From assembly GCF_048128805.1 (NCBI RefSeq), contig NC_135997.1, forward strand, positions 5,892,116 through 5,956,115: a stretch of DNA of 64,000 nt, written 5' to 3'. Under the pieces are notes generated by a model. The model saw only the letters and a list, made by a program, of their open reading frames with translations, was not told the origin of the DNA and made no database searches. Position 1 is the first letter of the stretch. Every line of letters begins with the position of its first letter. A program made the translations under genes and the position numbers. Of this stretch, positions 13,312 to 42,295 are shown piece after piece. The stretch comes from Centroberyx gerrardi (Eukaryota > Chordata > Actinopteri > Beryciformes > Berycidae).

Positions 13312-13349
13312 CCCCCCCCCCCCCCCCCCCCCCATAAAAAAAAAAAAAA
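13312..13349 (+). repeat. Poly-C of 22 followed by poly-A of 13
   Basis: C run at 13312-13333, then cat, then A run at 13337-13349. Confidence 0.95.
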
Positions 13350-13508
13350 CTTGCCCGCTCATTTTGCAAGGGATGACTCAGCTTTCACATGAGGCGCGCT
13401 CGTGAAAGCACCTTAAAGGGATACTGTGACAATACAAATTGATTTCTGTCATTTCACTTCACCATACGCCTGTTACACAGAGGGAAAATGTTTTTACACT
13501 GCCACTAA

Positions 13509-13636
13509 CCAAGAAATGGCTTGTCTGCATTGTTAGCAATCCTGAAGGAAACCAATTAGCAGTCTGTAGCTGCAAGCTAACCATTTGGTTTGATTTCCTT
13601 TAGGATGGCTATAAATGCTGACAAGCACATTCTTGG
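13509..13636. repeat. Foldback (long inverted repeat), 128 bp
   Basis: The left arm 13509-13555 (ccaagaaatggcttgtc to gaaggaaaccaa) pairs imperfectly with the right arm 13585-13636 (ttggtttgatttcctttagg to gacaagcacattcttgg). The loop is about 30 bp. It is probably the core of a MITE that begins near 13411 (ttaaagggatactgtgaca). Confidence 0.65.
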
Positions 13637-14267
13637 TTGAATGAATCGTCTATTTTTTGCTACCAAAAGTTAAGTAGCCAAGTGAAATTTGTCACCGTAT
13701 GCCTACTCATAAGACATTTTCCCTTAATGGATGCCTTCTCCTGGACATTGTGGGAAGCAACATACTTAATTTATGCATTTCTGTCATTCTCATTCAGCAA
13801 ACCAGGGGGAGGGGTATCCTTACAGGCCTATGGGTCTTTAACACACACTCTTACCAGCTGTTTTCATCAATGTGCCTTCTGAAGACAGCGTGGTGTTGCA
13901 TTGATGAAAGCCTGGCGGGTGCTGCCTCCCTGTGTTTACATGCAGTAATTGCTGGTAATACTGACGTGAAGCTACTGACGCACAGCTAACCTCAACAGTA
14001 CGAGGGGTCAGATGAGCCTGCTGTACACCGAACAGGACAGTAAGTCCTGTTACAGGCCATATACCAGTCATGGTATAGGTGATACTGTCCGACAGCTCCA
14101 GCAGCTACTGTAAGGAATATGGCTCTCATCCCAAACCTACATCACCACAGTACAGTAACATTAGGGAATTGACTTTGGGTTAATACACTAATGCACCTGT
14201 AAGCTGGTGCCAATTGTATAAGGGCCACTGGTTAGGGGCACAGGGTTTTGTCCTAACACAATCATTT

Positions 14268-14269
<2 letters not shown>

Positions 14270-14303
<34 letters not shown>

Positions 14304-14310
14304 TGTGTGT
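14270..14310 (+). repeat. (GT)n, about 41 bp
   Basis: A GT run with one GAGT break. Confidence 0.95.
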
Positions 14311-15999
14311 AATAACATGACCGGATAACTGTCAGGTGAAGGACAGTGCTTGCTGCAGTTGCATTTGTGCAGTGTTGTTGAAATATTCAGTGTATTTGTC
14401 TGTATTTTTACATGAATCTTCATCACTCACATTGGATATGAAATTGTTAGTTTGGCAGATACAGTGAAGACATTGTTGTATTGTCCATTTTGCTAACTGC
14501 CATCTGACTTTTTTATTTTTTTAAATACAAAATGTACCTTGAGGTAGAGAACATACAGCATGGGCAAAGTATATTGTGTTGAATGATGTTTATTCAAACT
14601 AAAATACTTCCTGGATTATCACCAGGACAGGAGTACAGCAGATTGTTTGATTAATTTAGTGGTATCTTTGAGGCACACATGGAAAAGATTCATACTAATA
14701 GTGAGTGACAATCATCTCCTCCCACTTGTCTGTTAAATACAATAAAATATTTATGGTCTATAGAAAAGTAAACAAAATCTTCATTTTTGAAAACAATTTA
14801 AAAAGGTAAAGAAAGACATCAGTAGATATGTGGAAAAGGCTGGAAGGAAAACTCCCTTAGATACAGTAGATCGTTACACAAAGTTACTGTTGACAACTTT
14901 GGCATCAGTGGATAAATCCCTTGTATAAAAAGACGACCGTAAAAATTAAACAGAGGCACCTTCTTATGAGCAATATTGGTAGCATTGCTTTTTGTATCAT
15001 TAACACAGTCATACGTAATAAGGCAGAATAATCACTTTCTACCATCAGCTGTCATTCCTCATAGAAGTCAGTCTGATGTTTGCTTGTTTAAATCACTGAA
15101 CTGGTGGAGTAACTGTACATTGGATAGCAAAGCATTTAACAGGAGTCAAATGCCACCAATATGCCATTGAGCAAGACATTTGTGTATCTCTGCTCTGGCT
15201 GTAACTGTTTACTGTGTTACTCTCAACATGTGTTTTGGGTTGTGATACGAAAATGACAAAATATTAAGATGTCACCATGAACACTCATAGGCAATAAAGG
15301 CAAGAATAATAGCTCATAAGGAAGCACCTCAAGTATTACCGAAAAAAAATCATCATTTACAAAAATATAAAAACTAACAGTTCAAAAGCTTAAGAGCCAC
15401 TATAAAACAAATATTTAAAATGCATGATTGGCTACTTAACATGGAAGTAAAATGTTGTTGTTGTGGTAGAAGTGGGCCCCAGAGGTGGACTGGAGCTCGT
15501 TAAACCACGCTGCTGGGAAAGGGAAGCTGCTGCGACCAGGATTAGCAATTTCTGCAAAGTGCAGTTTTAGTCCACTGATTTTTACACCACTCTGGGGTGC
15601 GGCAACTGGTCTGTCTGCCTGTTGGTTCCACAAACATGAATGTATATCGAGAGGATCGGCTAGGGTGGAAGAAAACTACAATGAGGCCGTCCCACACTGA
15701 TATACGTGGGGAGAATTAGTGTGAAAATTCAAAATCAGTTTCTCTCAAAGGCTTTTTCACAGCGCCGTGATCTTGAAGCTGTAGCTGGGATTGTAATTTT
15801 GGTGCCTAATTACCTACCAAGAAACCTTGCAGTGTGTTTCCACCCTGAGATCCTCAGAGGGGCAACTTTATGCCTTGCCAATTTTCCCGTCCCCTATGTG
15901 CATGGCAAAGAAATAAACCTAAGGGCTACTTGAGTATGGCATGTGGTGGCGAAGAAAAGTTACCTCCCTCATCCACAAACTATTCTTCTTCTTCTTCTC

Positions 16000-33918
<17,919 letters not shown>

Positions 33919-35292
33919 GCTGTAAAAGATAAGAGTATTTCAGAACAATTATGACAATTTCATACCAATATAGGAGTCACTTTCAGTTATATTAAAGTGG
34001 AATACCACTAAATTTAAAAATGTATATGCGTTATTCAGTCTAGGACAGTCTAGTCAATATATTGAACTTCCACCTGTGAACAAGAAGTAAATTCTGGAGC
34101 CACTGAGTTGTGAAAGATGGTAAACGGGGCTCTTCTGAGGATAAGGGTATATTGTTTTGTTCAGAACTGATATTAGTACAATAGAATAAAACTCATTTCT
34201 GCATAAAAGCTCCTTCTGTGGGTTCACAAAATCTATTTTCCATTTTGTGTCCATGGAACAACTCCAGATTTTAGTTAGGTAAGGTGACAACAACACAGGT
34301 TTGGAAGTTGAGTTGAGTCGTAGACCATAGGAATAACATACGAAATCTTAAATTGAATGATATCCCCTTTTAATCTGCTAATTTTGACAAACTGCACTGT
34401 CAAGGTGTGTAGACTACCTCTAACAGCTCCACCTATATGGGGAAACAAACATTTAAACAAGTGCAAAGCAGACTAGTGGCACGTTTGGTGTATGGGATAT
34501 AGGATTAGAGGACCGAATAACAGCTAACCTTCCTTTTGTTGTCAGGTGCCTTTAGCGAATGAGAAGTTACAGGGCTAATGCAGACCGTGGGGGAGTAAAT
34601 ATGAGATCAGCAGTGTAGGCAGAGTCAGTGTGAGCCAAAGCCAAGCTATTACATGTGTATGCAGAGAGATCCATGACTAAGCACTGAGTAGGAGCGGAGA
34701 GACTGCCAAAGGCTGGGAATTATAACCACCCACTTCCCTGGTGCCTGGTTGCAACATCCAACGCTTCTACAGGCCAAGTGACATCTGCTGTTAACAGTGA
34801 CATGAATATTTCAAGAAGGATGTGTTTCATAAATCAAATGAATGGTAGCTATTGAAAACCATGCCTTGTGCTCGCATTGTAAAGCAAAATAATGTTATAC
34901 GCAACTTTTGTAAAAGAATGAAAAGCGTTATTCTAACAGAGTCCCAGTATTTAAACCACAGTACGTGAGACTAGATTCAAATCTGACAGTGTTTCACCAC
35001 ACAGGCAGACAAACACGACTCCCGTGTAGACCAGCGAGTTTGAAGTTTGTCTGAAAGATTTATAGAGCACATCGCAGAACAACACAAGCTACTACTGCCT
35101 TCATGTAGTCTTTGTTCCCCGAGTGTAACATCCTTTTTTTTTTTACCCCACAATTTTCTTGGCTCGCTTGCCAATCAAGTCCAGGCTCGCCTTTCTCTGT
35201 CTGCCTCTTAGTTATCAAACTCTAACCTTTTTTTCCCTCCTCCTTCTCGCGTTGGCTCCCCCTCTCCCACATACACAGCTATGTCAATTCAG

Positions 35293-35333
<41 letters not shown>

Positions 35334-35337
35334 TGTG
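35293..35337 (+). repeat. (GT)n, about 45 bp
   Basis: A GT run with one TTTG break, in cd151 intron 1. Confidence 0.95.
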
Positions 35338-36385
35338 TCTGCCTGTCTGTTGACCATCTGTTGTGGTGGGCCCCGTTAGTGTGTTCCTGTTAATTAAATT
35401 CAAACAAGGCTTAATTGACAACTCCTTATTCTACCTTTTAGACCCTGACAAAGCACAGCTGACTCAAGGCGATAATCTATGATCTAAAGTCAAAAATTGA
35501 AAACAACACAACGAGAAATATTCCCTTGGTAGCCAGGTTTTATCTTTGGAGAACAACCGATTTCCACAATTACTGATCTCACTATGCTGTAGTTAGATTG
35601 GGAGCATGACATCTTCACTCAAAGGCCCCTTAAACAAGATTGTTGCCATGTCAACAAAACCCAGACGTACCATCTGTCTAATAGACTCACCACCATAGAC
35701 TGCACTTAATAAGCTAATTGCTGTTTTGTCTGTTATATGAGATTGTGGTGATGAAATACTTGGCACAGGTCCTGAAAACTCTCTATTGTTTCCGCATAAG
35801 CAACCGGCTTTACCTGAATGTTACAGACACTGCCATGGAAATAAGGTAGGTGAGGTGTCTTCAGGCCTATTGGATGAGCAGTAAATGACTGCAGTCCTTT
35901 TTGAACACGATCCATCTATTGTCTATTTCAGGGTACCAAAAGTATTAGGACAGATAGATTTCAGTTTTTCGCTGAAACTGTCATTTTCATCTACCAATTG
36001 TGATTGTTAGTTTGATTCGTTATCAGAAGAAATGGAAAAGTAAAGACTGTGAAAAGTCTGAAACAAATAACCATTGCCAGGATAGGCCTATTGATCTCCT
36101 TATGTCAGTTCCCTTTCCAGGACTTTTGCATTTCAGTGTATGTTTATGAGGATTCAGCTGTGACTACACTTGGCCCTACATTACTCTAATGCATGGTGCA
36201 AATTATTGGAGAAAATGAGAACAAACAACGAAGTTAGTGAGTTAACGCTCTAGCTTCAAATCAGTCATCATGCCTTAGCTACAGAGTTTCGAGATGAGCA
36301 TTTTTCCTGGCAATTTTGCGATGAGGTTGTTTAGTTGTGCTTAGTTACATGGATGGACACAATAATTAGGCCTACTTGTTATACT

Positions 36386-36458
36386 GTTAGCTAGGCTATG
36401 TATAGAAATCATTTGTGTTTTACTGAAAAGAACAAAATGATTTCTGTACATAGCTAAC
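36386..36458. other. Strong 73-nt hairpin (pre-miRNA-sized) in cd151 intron 1
   Basis: GTTAGCTA at the left pairs with TAGCTAAC at the right (8 bp). After a 5-nt bulge (GGCTA), TGTATAGAAATCATTT pairs with AAATGATTTCTGTACA (16 bp, one G-U). The loop is about 20 nt. It may be a microRNA precursor or a small foldback transposon; the sequence alone does not decide. Confidence 0.55.
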
Positions 36459-37457
36459 ACAATTTTTCACCTAGCCTACATAATGTCAAAGTCAAATGAT
36501 CCCTTGAACTGTTAAGACATTTTGATCTGTAACGGTGTAAATGAACAATGAATTTCTCTTCAAACTTAATTGATTAAATCGTGGGAACACCCAGTTGAAA
36601 AGCGTTATAGTTCCGAGCATCAGTTCTGATTGGCTGAGCCACGTTCGAAGCCGGTTTTAACACACCTGAGACCACATAACAGTAAATTGTAGTATTCATG
36701 CGCGAACCGAAAATCACTGCTCGCTTAGCAACCACGTTACTTAGCTGCCGTTCTGCTTGACGGAAGAATAACAGTTGATTATTAGCCCACTGATATTAGT
36801 ATTGTCATTACTTGCGTCTTTAACGTACATTTAGCACGGATTAAAGGGGAAATATGTATTAAACATTTGTGTTTTCATTATATTAAAACGATGTTAGCAC
36901 CTTCGTTTCAAAAACGTCTATTAGCTATGATAAAAATCAATGTAAAGTACGTCCTCTCGTGGCTTGTTGCTAAAATATATGGTTTGGAGTTCACCTTAGC
37001 TGTTAACTGTCTGTCAGCCTCTTTTTTAAGTAGAGTACCCCTGGACCCGGTAGGCTACTATTCACGAAGACCACCCACCCTAAAAATCCTAGTTTTGATT
37101 GTTTGCTAGACAAAACTCAACTAGAAAAACAACGTTGTGTGATTTACAAATAGCCTACAGCGCATCTCTTTGCTTGTAAGGCTAACTGGTGTAACGTGTG
37201 TACTCGGTTGTCCTCTGTGCTGCTATAACCAGCGCTACCATTGGGGAGAAAATCGAAATGTGTTTGATTTTTCAAGAGGACAATGAAGTGTAAAACCGTA
37301 AAAATGCAAACAATCGTATATACGAAGCTGAAACATTAAACATACCATGACTATAACGATGAAAGAAAAGACGGCAATGCTAAGCAATGCGACACCGCAG
37401 CGGCCCCAAACAGCGAGTTGAAAAGTGTCGAGTTACCCACTTCCTGCTTTTACTTAC

Positions 37458-37600
37458 CTGCCGTTTCTTTTATCTTCTGTCGATAGAGAGAGGAGAGCAA
37501 ATGTGTAAAAAAGTAGGCTTAAATATCGCTTGTTTTCATTCCTAATTCACTGGATAAATGCTCCCGGACAGCCGTATGAAGCAGGAGGGTAGAAAGGCTG
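37458..37600 (-). other. cd151: Probable non-coding first exon of cd151
   Basis: A good minus-strand donor (GGCAG followed by gtaagt) lies at 37457-37452. The ATG exon at 33919 begins only one base before its start codon, so an upstream 5'UTR exon is needed. This donor is the best candidate I saw in the right position. The 5' limit of the exon is a guess, and the join to 33919 is inferred. Confidence 0.45.
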
Positions 37601-37619
37601 TGTTCACGAAGACTGGAGG

Positions 37620-38810
37620 GTCTGCGAGCTGACTCCACCCCAGGCCACCTTGTCTGTTTCTTGTGTATTTTTTTCCTGTCCTGGGGCATTTTCTCTGCCT
37701 CCATGTGATGCGAGCAGTCATGCGAGGTAGGGAAATGGTGAAGCAAAGTGGAAATGATTTTAGGTTTTATTTGCATTGGTTTATGGCCTGGTTCCTGTTA
37801 TGGCTCGCTCCAGTCCTCGATCTGGCTGAGAAATTCAGTTCACATAGTCCATCAGTTTGGATAATTTTCTGACTGAAAGATGTTAGTTATGAACAACTTC
37901 TTTCTCAGACTATTACAGCATTCGCATTGTTTCATGAGGCTCATTTAATCTGTAATGTATCAGCAAGTAATTGGTGTAAAACTAAATTAAGTTAGAATTG
38001 TAATAGTTGATAGCATTATTAATTTGAAGCTCTTGAGCATCCTATGTTTCATGGTGGATGGAAACAGTTTTTTTCAGGCTGGTTAAGAAGGTGAAGGGTT
38101 TGTAAAGTTTGCTTGAGGAAGCCAAGGATCCTTCCAGGTTGTTCCAAGAAATAAAACACAGAGTTTATATAAATATACTCATATAAATTAGCCAGTAAAA
38201 GGCAACAGTTACTAGGTCTACTGTAATTTCTATGTATCAGATGACTGCTATGAACTGTACCTTGGGAAAATTTCCACAAAACCCATGGATAGGATATAGG
38301 ACATAGAAAATCACTATATTCCTTTAATATTCCTCGGTACTTATAGTGAGTATGCCATACATACATACAGTTGAGTTTACAGTGACGTTATCGTACTTTA
38401 TAGTATCTCCTATGGCATTCCTATAATGTCCTGAGGATATTATAGGATATTTATAAAGTTTGTAGTTTTGCTGTATAATAATATCCTTCTAAAATATACT
38501 TTTGGATTATTAGTTATTTTCCATAAGGTTCCCATGGACACACACACACAAACAGTCCACAACCTGCTGTTCCCTAGCTGGGCCTTCCATGAATCTGTTT
38601 GAGATAACTTTGAAAGCATCTAGGCTTTGAAAATGGGCCGTAAAACATGTAAACCTTTCTGCATATCATTCATTTTCAAAGACCTTCTCGCAGCAAGTGA
38701 ACAACACCTGGCTATACACATTTCATAGATGTTAGGTGTACACAGATAACATATCTCAGAAAAAGCAGGGGGACCTCTGACCTCTTCATAAAGCCTAATG
38801 GCACAGTATT

Positions 38811-38853
<43 letters not shown>

Positions 38854-41800
38854 TAGTAATGCAGATTAACCACTAGGTGACATTGGTTCTCCTCTGGACT
38901 GGTTCCAGGCAGCCTTCCTAGAAGCGTTACCGTAATCTTGAAATGAAATGTGACTGAAAAAGTACAGACAGCATCCACTGATTACCTGTCATCATTTGCT
39001 CATTGGTAGCTCCAGTCTTAACCTGTTGTCATGTGTGATAAATATCAGCCCACAGTGAACAGCTTTTCCTTTTTTAAAACAAAGCACACAAGGAAATAGC
39101 CTTAAAAGTTTATTATTCAGTACTTACTTTCAACTACACTTACAGTATACTGTCATGAAGGTGTACATAATGGTAAAATATGAAAACAAACAAACCACAG
39201 CTCATAATATGTCATGGCAAAAACATTGTGCCCCTCTATTAGGCATGTGGTGGGATGAAAGCTGTGACCAGGGCAGACACAAGCTGCAGATCCGTGTTGC
39301 GCACAGCCTTGTTTGTGGATACTCATGAGTGTGCGTAGTTTGGAGAGATTTACGCAAAGAAACTTCAGCCTCTGAACTCAATCTTCATTTCACAGACAAT
39401 TTCAGGTACACAGTCTTGTGTTTTGACAATAGTTTGACGGTAGTTGTTGATATTCTGGAATACTATATTGGTCAGGATATCACTCCTGTGCAAAGCAACA
39501 AGCTGTTAGGGGGTTTCTTAAGAAGATTAAGTCGGGCAGTACTAAGAACCACAAGATGGTGGCAGAATAACAACCACAAATGCTTGACTTCTTATTTAGA
39601 TCCCCTTTGTGGTCAAAGGGTTAATTAAATATCTGATAGACTGGTACATTTTGCATTGAACTGAATGAAAGGAGAGAGGGGAAAAGATGACTGTGATGTG
39701 CCATCATTTTCCTCTCTCCTGTGCCATGAGTACACATCATGGCACTGGAAAAACCTTAATCAAGATACAGTGTTTCACCTTTAACACATATTTGTCTCTC
39801 TCATTCTCTTGTATTCTTTCTCTTTATTTATACACACTGATCATCCAGTTTTCACCAGCAGCCCAGTAGTGCTGGTAACCCGGTCTCAGTGGCACAGCTT
39901 CAAGAGTAAGGCGGTATTCAGTCTCGTAGCTGACCCTCCAGTCCTCCTCAGTGTTTAAAACTGGTCCTAATCTTCCTCACACCTGCCACAGCCGTGCCAA
40001 GCTATAAATACGTCTGCAGTATATGCGTCTGGGATCATAATAGGATCCACCCGGTGTCACCGTGAAGAAGCCTGTTGCATAGTGAGCCTGGCTCACAGGT
40101 TGCCCTCGGAGCCAGGCAGGTTGGACTTACCTGCTTAACTAATACCTCCAGTGGTGGCAGCAGTAGTGAAAGGGCTTTTTTTCTTTTCAATCTACCATAA
40201 ATGGTCAAGTGGAGGAATGGTTTCTTTGTGTAATGGATGAGAAGTAACTTGAAGGGACACCTCAGTGGCTGTTTTTGTTTTTCCTTTTTTGCTTGGATAT
40301 CATGCGATCATCAGAACAGGATGTTCTCTTGAGGGAGAAGCTGTTGGTGAATTGTCAAAATTGCATTGCTGGTAAATGGTAAACATTGATTTCATACATC
40401 TTGTTTGTAGAGTTAGCTATAATGTAACGCCATTCAGTGGTGGAGCTTAATTTGGAAGTTTTGTGGTTGACTGTGATTTATCTGGACATTTGGAAAAAAA
40501 ACCTCAATGTAGAATGGTTTAAGAGGTTAAGGTTTGTTATGCGTATTTGTCAAAAGCATAACAAACAAACAGCGTAACATTTGTAGTGCTGACACTGTGT
40601 AAACTGTAGTCCTGTTAGGTTTGGTGTTGTGCCGGCGCAACAAAATGGCATTTTGTGGGATAGGAGAGTGCTTGTTAAAAATTGTCAAATCTGCATGAAA
40701 AAATCTCACATAATGAGGAATACAGCAACTCATAAGAATAGACTGCCACAGCAAATATTCCTTTTTAATTCCTTTCCTCTGCTCTCTCACCTATAGTTGA
40801 AACGTGTCAGTTTGAAGCAATAAAGTGAACATTGTGTAATAAAAAGGAAGATTATGGTGGCAGTCTATTCCTGGGAGTTGCTGTCTTCCTCACTATGGTG
40901 AGATTATTCATACTATATAAACTGTATTCATTCATCACCGCCCCAGTCTATCTTTGACTCCATGTTTTGTGGTTCTGTTAGAGACTTAGAGGAATCCAGG
41001 TTACTCATTCCTCAGTCACTGTTGCACAAGCTGTTGCTAGAAGCACTGGGGCAGTATCCCAGGTCTCTGCCTCCATAATCCTCCCGCTGGTGTGAACCGC
41101 ACCGAGAATAACCGTCATTCACAAGGCAGGAGGTTATTTGGTCATCCATTTCCAGTAATTCCTTCGTAACGTAGGTATGGTGACCAAATATTTGATGCTA
41201 GGGCAAAGTTCTTCAGCAGTTTTCTCATTAGAAGCTATGCATTTAAGTTTAAAAAAAAAAAAGTGTTCTGTTTTTCAGCATTGATAAATGGGTGGCCCAC
41301 TGTGCTTGCGGGGTGTTCACATCACTAGGTCCAGGTAAAATGAATTGCTCCATGTGAAATAATGTGCTGCAGCTAGTTTGGCGTCTCCTCTCTCCATTAT
41401 AAATTACTATTACTGCCGCAAACTTGGCTCTTGCATAGCTGGAAGTGAATCAGGAGAAGTTATATGATGTTTCTGGGTGAGTTTGGTTGGAATATGCAGA
41501 GTATCTGTTTTTAGGTTCAGATGGATGCAGTCCAGGACGTTTTGGGGGCATGTCAGTCTGCCACAGACTGTGAGTTACACTGTAAACTTGGTTTCCTCCC
41601 AGGCAAACAAGAGCCGACATGATGTGTTTCTCCAGAATAGTTGTCTAATGTGTTTCTCCTATCTCTTTCCACAGAATCTCTGTTGGATTTTCCTTTTGGA
41701 ACTGATGTCTCCCTATTAGTAATATGATGCTCGGAGAAAACGCAGTACACCTTCGCTGTCACAGCTTGCCAATGCTGAAGGCTATCACCATGACATAAAT

Positions 41801-41980
41801 TATAATGTGCCACCACTTCTTTTTGAGTTGGAACTGTGAAAGTCAACACTCTTAGCATGCTGGCATCCACGATTTCCAGGCAACTCATCCCAAAGCCCAG
41901 CTCTGCTTCACATTTTGAAAGGACTTCACTACTTTCGAGTAAACAGGAGTAATAGGAATAATACAACGTTTTAGCCCCAT
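37620..41980. other. Gap between cd151 exon 1 and tmem138; no gene seen
   Basis: This is mostly AT-rich unique-looking DNA with one CA/GT microsatellite at 38812-38851. No coding exon is recognisable on either strand. TMEM216, which neighbours TMEM138 in tetrapods, is not visible. Confidence 0.55.
38812..38851 (+). repeat. (GT)n, 40 bp
   Basis: A pure GT run between cd151 and tmem138. Confidence 0.95.
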
Positions 41981-42167
41981 TTGCCATCAGACTTTACCCT
42001 CATTTGGACAATCAAAGTGGACACAGGAGACACTTGAACGCCTCACGGAGACCCAAAGCAGCCCGCACCGCTGTGTGTGGATTGTGTAATGTGTGTGTGA
42101 GTGCAGCGCAGCCTTGGATCCATCGTGGAACCACAGTCCGCCCGGGCGCCCAGCCTTCGGGCCGGAG

Positions 42168-42295
42168 ACGCTGCAGACCAGCAACTACTCCCTGGTGTTA
42201 CTGATCCAGCTGAGCCTGCTCTCCTTCGACCTGTTCGTCAACTCCTTCAGCGAGCTGCTGAGGGCCGAGCCGGCCGTCCAGCTGGTGCTTTTCAT
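42168..42295 (+). CDS. tmem138: tmem138 coding exon 1 (residues 1-42)
   Basis: The exon encodes [13 protein letters not shown], then [13 protein letters not shown], and QLVLF. It ends in phase 2 at AT followed by gtaagg. The 5' end of the exon is uncertain: the GC-rich leader from about 42000 may be continuous 5'UTR, or an acceptor may lie at cccag/42154. Confidence 0.85.

Larger units (their letters stand above)
1..15999. other. Intergenic region downstream of cd151; no gene seen
   Basis: No open frame here looks like a protein: the longer ones are short, overlap on both strands, or read through microsatellites. What can be supported are simple repeats, MITE-like elements, a tRNA-like repeat, one copy of a three-copy dispersed repeat, and two CpG-richer blocks (about 9320-9470 and 12690-13110). 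The remaining stretches show nothing I can name. Confidence 0.6.

Noticed and set aside
41553..41987. 144-codon open frame on the minus strand just upstream of tmem138
   Set aside because: No recognisable domain, no coding-like composition and no splice context; open by chance next to the tmem138 leader.
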